NCBI GenBank assembly: GCA_903898215.1
Contig: CAIUEQ010000190.1
Span: forward strand, 1 to 10,865
Origin: an uncultured Bacteroidota bacterium
Lineage (GTDB): Bacteria > Bacteroidota > Bacteroidia > UKL13-3
Reading direction: 5' to 3'
Length of the DNA stretch: 10,865 nucleotides
Part shown: piece after piece, positions 6,884 through 10,865 of the stretch
How the letters are laid out: every line of letters starts with the position of its first letter
Position numbering within the stretch: the stretch's first letter is position 1
Position numbers and translations under genes: made by a program
The notes under the pieces: generated by a model
Told to the model about the DNA's origin: nothing
What the model saw: the letters and a program-made list of their open reading frames with translations, nothing else
Databases searched by the model: none

Positions 6884-7531
6884 TTATCTATTTCCAAAAA
6901 TTAAACTTCCAACTCTCACCATCGTGCTTCCTTCTTCAACTGCAATTTTATAATCACTGCTCATGCCCATGGAAAGAATTGCAAATTGCTTATTGCCATT
7001 TGCTAATTTATTATAAAGTGATTTCAATTTTCTAAATTCACTTCTGATCTTGTTCTCATCTTCAGTATTTGTTGCCATTCCCATTAATCCTACAATTCTG
7101 ATATTATGCATTTGTTTGTAGGTTTCGCTTTCAAGTAATGCATTCAATTCTGTTTCATCTAATCCAAATTTTGTGTCTTCATCGGCAATATAAATTTGCA
7201 ACAAACAATCAATAACTCTGTTGTTCTTTAATGCTTCTTTGTTAATTGTTTCGAGCAGTTTTAAACTGTCGACAGCATGTATCAAACTCACAAATGTTGC
7301 AATGTATTTTACTTTATTGCTTTGCAAATGCCCGATCAAATGCCACTCAATATCTTTTGGCAACTCTTCATGTTTGGCAACCATTTCCTGAACTTTGTTC
7401 TCTCCGAATACACGTTGCCCTGCATTGTAGGCTTCTTGAAGCAATTCTACAGGCTTGGTTTTACTTACCGCAACAAGCTGAACATTTTGTCCGATTTGTT
7501 CCTTTATTTTTTCAATATTTGCACCGATCAT
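6884..7531 (-). CDS. yggS: YggS/PROSC-family PLP homeostasis protein
   Basis: This is a 215-residue single-domain TIM-barrel protein that binds pyridoxal 5'-phosphate in the cytoplasm and buffers free PLP. It has no known catalytic reaction. The PLP lysine is K24 in VAVSKTKP, aligned with K36 of E. coli YggS. Other family blocks are FGENKVQEM (42-50), WHLIGHLQSNK (63-73), VGLMGMA (147-153), SMGMSSD (187-193) and the phosphate-binding GSTMVRVGSLIFG (201-213). The start at 7531 gives a normal N-terminus. Codons for residues 177-184 (ANGNKQFA) match the 14-bp tandem repeat found at 1277-1346. A second, broken copy of the gene's last 22 codons lies downstream at 6639-6704. It is divergent from the lipoprotein gene, with 14 bp between starts. 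Confidence 0.95.
   Translation of the reverse strand: MIGANIEKIKEQIGQNVQLVAVSKTKPVELLQEAYNAGQRVFGENKVQEMVAKHEELPKDIEWHLIGHLQSNKVKYIATFVSLIHAVDSLKLLETINKEALKNNRVIDCLLQIYIADEDTKFGLDETELNALLESETYKQMHNIRIVGLMGMATNTEDENKIRSEFRKLKSLYNKLANGNKQFAILSMGMSSDYKIAVEEGSTMVRVGSLIFGNR
6978..7003 (-). repeat. Repeat-family word inside yggS coding sequence
   Basis: On the coding strand of yggS these 26 bases agree at 24 positions with the tandem-repeat phase GCAATTGG-CAATAAGC-AATTGGCAAT from 1277-1346. They encode part of the loop just before the conserved LSMGMS motif. Either the repeat seeded this loop or the low-complexity A/T-rich codons match by chance. Confidence 0.55.
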
Positions 7532-7545
7532 AAATAATTAATATC

Positions 7546-7899
7546 GTGCAAAAATATTCAACTCTTTTAATACTTCTTCTTTTCTTTGCTTGTTCGCCTA
7601 CAAATGAAAAGAATAATATTCCTGACGACATTTTGCCTCAGGAAAAAATGGTAAGCATTCTTTCGGATATGCATATTGCAGAAGCTATTTCCCGAAACAC
7701 CATTCATCTAGGCGATACCAATGTTCAAACAGTAATTAATTATTACAGCTTTATCTATAAAAAACATCAAATATCTGAAGATGACTTTAAGAAAAGTTAC
7801 GACTATTATATGCAACATCCTCTTTTGCTCGATTCTGTTTATTCCGATATCATTACAAAAATTAGCGAAAAACAGATGCGTCTGAAAGTGAAGAAATAG
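7546..7899 (+). CDS. DUF4296 lipoprotein
   Basis: This 117-residue protein starts at GTG 7546. An in-frame stop at 7531-7533 prevents a longer start, and the signal peptide must be N-terminal, which supports GTG. The leader (YSTLLILLLFFAC) ends in a lipobox with Cys16, so the protein should be lipidated and membrane-anchored on the periplasmic side. The body matches the DUF4296 pattern: a proline-led DILPQEKMVSILSDMHIAEA helix, YYSFIYKKHQISEDDFKKSY, then YYMQHPLLLDSVYSDII. The function of this Bacteroidota family is unknown. The gene is divergent from yggS. An imperfect -7 box (AATATTTG, 7514-7521) lies inside yggS. mutS2 follows on the same strand after 137 bp of repeats and could be cotranscribed, since no terminator is visible between them. 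Confidence 0.88.
   Translation: MQKYSTLLILLLFFACSPTNEKNNIPDDILPQEKMVSILSDMHIAEAISRNTIHLGDTNVQTVINYYSFIYKKHQISEDDFKKSYDYYMQHPLLLDSVYSDIITKISEKQMRLKVKK
7549..7556 (-). promoter_or_regulatory. Candidate -7 box for yggS (TATTTTTG)
   Basis: On the minus strand this reads TATTTTTG, an exact TAnnTTTG and the same octamer as the box before dnaN. It is 17 bp upstream of the yggS ATG and lies within codons 2-4 of the divergent lipoprotein gene. No clear -33 TTTG was found. Confidence 0.35.
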
Positions 7900-7904
7900 C
7901 TGTT

Positions 7905-7960
7905 GGCTTTTAGCTATTAGCTGTTAGCTTCTGGCTTTTAGCTATTAGCCTTTAGCTTCT
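7905..7960 (+). repeat. Tandem repeat, 28 bp x 2
   Basis: GGCTTTTAGCTATTAGC plus an 11-base tail occurs at 7905-7932 and 7933-7960, with 26 of 28 bases identical. Each unit is itself built of TTAGCT words. It begins 5 bp after the DUF4296 stop codon and has no hairpin of note. The word family differs from the other tandem repeats in the window. Confidence 0.9.
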
Positions 7961-7980
7961 GACTATCGCGAAGTTTTAAT

Positions 7981-8030
7981 CAATTCAACATATCACCAAT
8001 CAACATATCAACAAATAAACCAATCAACAT
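7981..8030 (+). repeat. Degenerate CAATCAACATATCAAC word repeat
   Basis: Two imperfect 16-bp units (about 7981-7996 and 7997-8012) and a partial third (8021-8030) of CAATCAACATATCAAC fill the leader region just before mutS2. Nothing else, including no perfect TAnnTTTG box, is seen between 7961 and 8036. Confidence 0.7.
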
Positions 8031-8036
8031 TTAAAA

Positions 8037-10445
8037 GTGACATACCCACAAAACATAGAACATAAATTAGAATTCGATCAGATAAAGGAACTCTTAAACC
8101 AGAAGTGTTTGAGCGAAATGGGACAGGAATATATTTCCAAAATCCGTTTTGTTAATCGCTTTGATATTTTGGAGAAAATGTTGTTGCAGGTAAAAGAGTT
8201 TAAAAAAATTCTAACGTCAGATACACCATTTCCTTCCGAACATTTTTTTAATATTCAGCCATACATACGTAAAGCTTCCATCGAAGGTTATTTTTTAATG
8301 GAAGATGAATTTCATCAGATAAAATTATTGCTTTTAACTTTTGGAAATATTTGCAAGTATTTTGAACAACGGGTTGGAATTTATCCTCAAACCGAAGGTT
8401 TGTTTAAAGGAATAACTTTTAATAAACAGCTCATCAATTCCATTACTAAAATTTTGGATGATGAAGGAAAAATGCGTCCAAATGCTTCGCCTGAATTAGC
8501 TAAGATCAGTTCAAAAATTGTAGAAAAAGAAAAAGAAGTTCGTTCTAAAATAAATAAGATTTTTACCAAAGCAGCAGATAATGGCTGGCTTGCAGATACC
8601 GGAATTACTATACGTGACGGTCGTTTGGTTTTGCCGATTTTGGCTGAGTTTAAAAGAAATGTTGTTGGATTGGTTCATGATGAGTCGGCAACAGGACAAA
8701 CAGTTTTTATTGAACCTACAGAAGTTTTTGAACTCAATAATTTTATTCGTGAATTGCAAATTGCTTTTAGGCGCGAACGAGAAAAAATATTGCTTGAACT
8801 AACAAATACCATTCGTCCTGAATTACCAGAAATTGAAAAATACACCCAGCGAATGGGGCTTGTTGATTTTATCAGAGCTAAAGGTTTGCTATCGATTGAA
8901 CTAGATGCTGATATGCCCATCCTCAATAAATTTGCTCAAACAAAATTGGTAGATGCGTATCATCCGTTGCTCAAACTTTCTCATCAAAAAGCAGGACTTA
9001 AAGTTGTTCCTTTAAATTTTGAATTGAACAGAGAAAAAAGAATTGTGGTGATTTCGGGACCAAATGCCGGAGGTAAATCTGTTTGTTTAAAAACGGTTGG
9101 AATACTTCAATATATGTTGCAATGTGGTTTGTTAATTCCTGCCAAAAGCCATAGCGAATGCGGTATTTATAATGATATGATGGTTGATATTGGTGATGAG
9201 CAATCCATCGAAAATGATTTGAGTACCTACAGTTCGCATTTATTGCACATGAAACATTTTACTGAATTTGCCGATGCCAAAACTTTGTTTCTGATTGATG
9301 AATTTGGAACAGGAACTGATCCGCAATTTGGTGGTCCGCTGGCCGAAGCAATTTTAAACAGACTGAATCAAAAAAATGCATTTGGTGTGGTGACAACTCA
9401 TTATAGCAATCTTAAAAATTTCGCTTCACAAACAAAAGGATTAGAAAATGCATGCATGTTATTCGATCATACTAAAATGCAGCCAACATATATTCTTGAA
9501 CTTGGTAAACCGGGCAGTTCATATGCGTTTGAGATTGCAACAAAAACAGGATTGAATAACCAGATCATCGAATATGCTAAAAGTAAAGTTGGCGATAAGC
9601 AACGTAAATTGGATGATATCTTAATCGAATTAGAGAAAGAAAAAGGGCAGGCAATTGAGTTGAAGAAAAGGTATGAAGAAAATAATTTGAAATCAAAAAT
9701 TTTGATCGATGATTATTCGAAATTGAAAACAGAACTTGATACAAAGAAAAATCAATTGCTTAAAGATGCAAGGATGGAAGCTCTTGCCATTATTACCGAA
9801 GCCAACAGTCAAATAGAAAATACCATTCGCGAAATTCGTGAAAACAAAGCCGACACTGAGACAATGCGCAGTGTACGAAAAGATATCAAAGAAAAAACCG
9901 AAGAACTAAAAACTCAGGTTTCAGAAACATTACCAATATCAACTGTCACTTCAAGCTTGTCATTTCGAGCGGAGTCGAGAAACGAGAAGCAAACTATTGC
10001 TATTGGCAACAATGTAAAAGTTGATGGCTTTGATTCAATAGGTGAAGTGGTAGAACTTAAGAAGAATAAGGTTCTTGTAGCTTTCGGGAATATGAGTAAT
10101 TGGATAGATGCAAAAAAAGTTGTTACTGTTTCTGTTCCTAAAAAGGAGCTAAAAAAATCTTTCGTACAAGGAATTGATGTGAACGATAAGTTGCAAAATT
10201 TTCAGCACGAACTAAATATTATTGGCATGCGTGGTGACGAAGCACAACAAAAATTACAGCAATATATTGATGATGCTTTTTTGCTTGGTTTCAAACAAGT
10301 GAAAATTATTCATGGAAGAGGTTATGGCATTTTACGCAAACTAGTTCGCGAGCAATTAAAAGGAAACAGAGTGATTGAAAACTTTCATGATGAGGATTTT
10401 GAAAGGGGAGGAGATGCCATTACGGTTGTTACTTTGAAGGTTTAG
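8037..10445 (+). CDS. mutS2: MutS2 ATPase/endonuclease
   Basis: MutS2 binds branched DNA and in other bacteria suppresses recombination or acts on collided ribosomes; it is not part of mismatch repair. The GTG start at 8037 gives 802 residues with the usual opening (YPQNIEHKLEFDQIKELL); an in-frame stop lies at 8016. The N-terminal clamp/core includes GLVHDESATGQTVFIEP (211-227). The ABC ATPase domain has Walker A GPNAGGKS (341-348), signature STYSS (396-400), Walker B LFLIDEFG (417-424) and the switch TTHYSNLK (453-460). A long coiled coil (about 520-630), a KOW-like beta segment (655-697) and a C-terminal Smr nuclease domain (725-802) follow, with LNIIGMRGDEA and HGRG (759-762). Length is close to the family norm. 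The linker LSFRAESRNEK (641-651) is encoded by a hairpin repeat, which is not family sequence. Confidence 0.96.
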   Translation: MTYPQNIEHKLEFDQIKELLNQKCLSEMGQEYISKIRFVNRFDILEKMLLQVKEFKKILTSDTPFPSEHFFNIQPYIRKASIEGYFLMEDEFHQIKLLLLTFGNICKYFEQRVGIYPQTEGLFKGITFNKQLINSITKILDDEGKMRPNASPELAKISSKIVEKEKEVRSKINKIFTKAADNGWLADTGITIRDGRLVLPILAEFKRNVVGLVHDESATGQTVFIEPTEVFELNNFIRELQIAFRREREKILLELTNTIRPELPEIEKYTQRMGLVDFIRAKGLLSIELDADMPILNKFAQTKLVDAYHPLLKLSHQKAGLKVVPLNFELNREKRIVVISGPNAGGKSVCLKTVGILQYMLQCGLLIPAKSHSECGIYNDMMVDIGDEQSIENDLSTYSSHLLHMKHFTEFADAKTLFLIDEFGTGTDPQFGGPLAEAILNRLNQKNAFGVVTTHYSNLKNFASQTKGLENACMLFDHTKMQPTYILELGKPGSSYAFEIATKTGLNNQIIEYAKSKVGDKQRKLDDILIELEKEKGQAIELKKRYEENNLKSKILIDDYSKLKTELDTKKNQLLKDARMEALAIITEANSQIENTIREIRENKADTETMRSVRKDIKEKTEELKTQVSETLPISTVTSSLSFRAESRNEKQTIAIGNNVKVDGFDSIGEVVELKKNKVLVAFGNMSNWIDAKKVVTVSVPKKELKKSFVQGIDVNDKLQNFQHELNIIGMRGDEAQQKLQQYIDDAFLLGFKQVKIIHGRGYGILRKLVREQLKGNRVIENFHDEDFERGGDAITVVTLKV
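9957..9984 (+). repeat. Hairpin repeat inside mutS2 linker
   Basis: TTGTCATTTCGAGCGGAG followed by TCGAGAAACG can form a hairpin, TTTCGA (9963-9968) with TCGAGA (9975-9980) around GCGGAG, with one G-T pair. It keeps the reading frame and encodes LSFRAESRN. A half-unit TGTCACTTCAAGC (9944-9956) precedes it and matches TGTCATTTCGAGC (9958-9970) at 11 of 13 bases. From memory this is a widespread intergenic repeat type in Bacteroidota genomes. A second member is at 10464-10490. Confidence 0.7.
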
Positions 10446-10463
10446 GGTTGGTTTGTTTGATGT

Positions 10464-10490
10464 TTGTCAGTTCGAGTTTATCGAGAACAG
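10464..10490 (+). repeat. Second copy of the TCGAG hairpin repeat
   Basis: TTGTCAGTTCGAG, then TTTATCGAGAACAG, matches the mutS2-internal element in order and spacing. TTCGA (10471-10475) can pair with TCGAG (10481-10485) around a 5-base loop. It lies 18 bp after the mutS2 stop codon. The stem is short and there is no T-tract, so it is a poor terminator. The rest of the spacer (10491-10572) holds TTTAATGTTTGGTGTTTG-like low-complexity words. Confidence 0.65.
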
Positions 10491-10572
10491 AAGGTATGAT
10501 TAATGTTTAATGTTTGGTGTTTGTTGTTGAATTGTTAAACATTGATGCTGCAGATGAACTCACAATTTCTAG

Positions 10573-10596
10573 TTGCTTATTGTTTATTGCTAATTT
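10573..10596 (-). repeat. Diverged member of the GCAATAAGCAA word family
   Basis: On the minus strand these 24 bases agree at 20 positions with the yggS-internal copy and its flank (AAATTAGCAA at one end, CAATAAGCAA at the other). They end 6 bp before the next start codon. Confidence 0.45.
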
Positions 10597-10602
10597 AAAA
10601 AC

Positions 10603-10865
10603 ATGAATTTTAAAATAAATTTCGACATACAACCCCCTGAATCAAAAATAAATATCAAACAAAATTTGATGATGATGGGTTCGTGTTTTGCTGAGAATAT
10701 TGGCGAAAAATTATCACTTCATAAATTTAATAATCTTATAAATCCAAATGGGATTTTATTTAATCCGATAAATATTTTTGATGCTTTACAATCTTATATT
10801 GAAGGTAAAATATATTCAGAAAACGATTTGTTTTTGCATGATGAATTATGGTATTCATGGCAACA
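10603..10865 (+). CDS. GSCFA-domain protein, 3' end outside window
   Basis: From ATG 10603 the frame stays open to the window edge: 87 full codons. The visible N-terminus is MNFKINFDIQPPESK, then LMMMGSCFAENIGEKLS with the name-giving GSCFA motif at 26-30. INPNGILFNPINIF and DALQSYIEGKIY follow, and then LFLHDELWYSWQ, which is where such proteins usually have a His/Trp-containing strand. This is the pattern of the GSCFA family (PF08885), thought to be related to SGNH hydrolases, where GSC would place the nucleophile block near the N-terminus. No signal peptide is present, so a cytoplasmic location is likely. The substrate is unknown. The 157-bp gap after mutS2 contains repeats, and no perfect -7 box was found. 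Confidence 0.88.
   Translation, partial: MNFKINFDIQPPESKINIKQNLMMMGSCFAENIGEKLSLHKFNNLINPNGILFNPINIFDALQSYIEGKIYSENDLFLHDELWYSWQ

Noticed and set aside
6832..7035. Plus-strand open frame containing an RQAPPERRRT-like peptide
   Set aside because: It runs through the hairpin element and antisense to yggS, and the peptide is only a translation of palindromic DNA.
7246..7537. Plus-strand open frames antisense to the start of yggS
   Set aside because: They are shadows of the well-supported yggS gene and show no protein-family features.

Overview
The window is AT-rich chromosomal DNA from a member of the Bacteroidota. Four things point there: a C-terminal type IX secretion (Por) sorting tail on one protein, a GSCFA-family protein, a DUF4296 lipoprotein, and TAnnTTTG-type -7 promoter boxes without clear Shine-Dalgarno sites. 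I cannot name the genus. Most genes are ordinary housekeeping or accessory genes of this phylum. I see no phage, conjugative, CRISPR or defence island and no RNA gene.

Layout. Positions 2-262 hold the 3' part of a small cupin gene. It is followed at 288-1256 by a secreted zinc-dependent phospholipase C / S1-P1-type hydrolase. A repeat-rich spacer (1257-1583) contains five perfect or near-perfect 14-bp tandem units, a second 14-bp tandem pair, and two DnaA-box-like 9-mers. It leads into dnaN (1584-2705), the replication sliding clamp. A bidirectional terminator at 2731-2768 separates dnaN from a convergent gene for a type IX secreted protein (2761-4161, minus). A secreted S9-family (DPP IV-like) serine peptidase follows on the plus strand (4272-6470).

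The most unusual stretch is 6471-6883, between the convergent peptidase and yggS genes. A roughly 120-bp element made of several hairpins occurs there twice in direct orientation. The first copy is followed by a decayed copy of the last 22 codons of yggS. The second copy is followed by the intact yggS gene and carries a nested 36-bp palindromic insert. This looks like the scar of an allele replacement or tandem duplication linked to a mobile palindromic repeat.

The yggS gene (6884-7531, minus; PLP homeostasis) and a DUF4296 lipoprotein gene (7546-7899, plus) are divergent with only 14 bp between start codons. After another repeat-filled spacer comes mutS2 (8037-10445), whose linker codons include a hairpin repeat seen again just after the gene's stop. 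The window ends inside a GSCFA-domain gene (from 10603).

The common theme is repeats. Several short-word tandem families and two hairpin families fill the spacers, and two of them also appear inside coding sequence (yggS and mutS2). The genes do not form one pathway. dnaN and mutS2 act in DNA replication and recombination, YggS acts in cofactor homeostasis, and three encoded proteins are exported.
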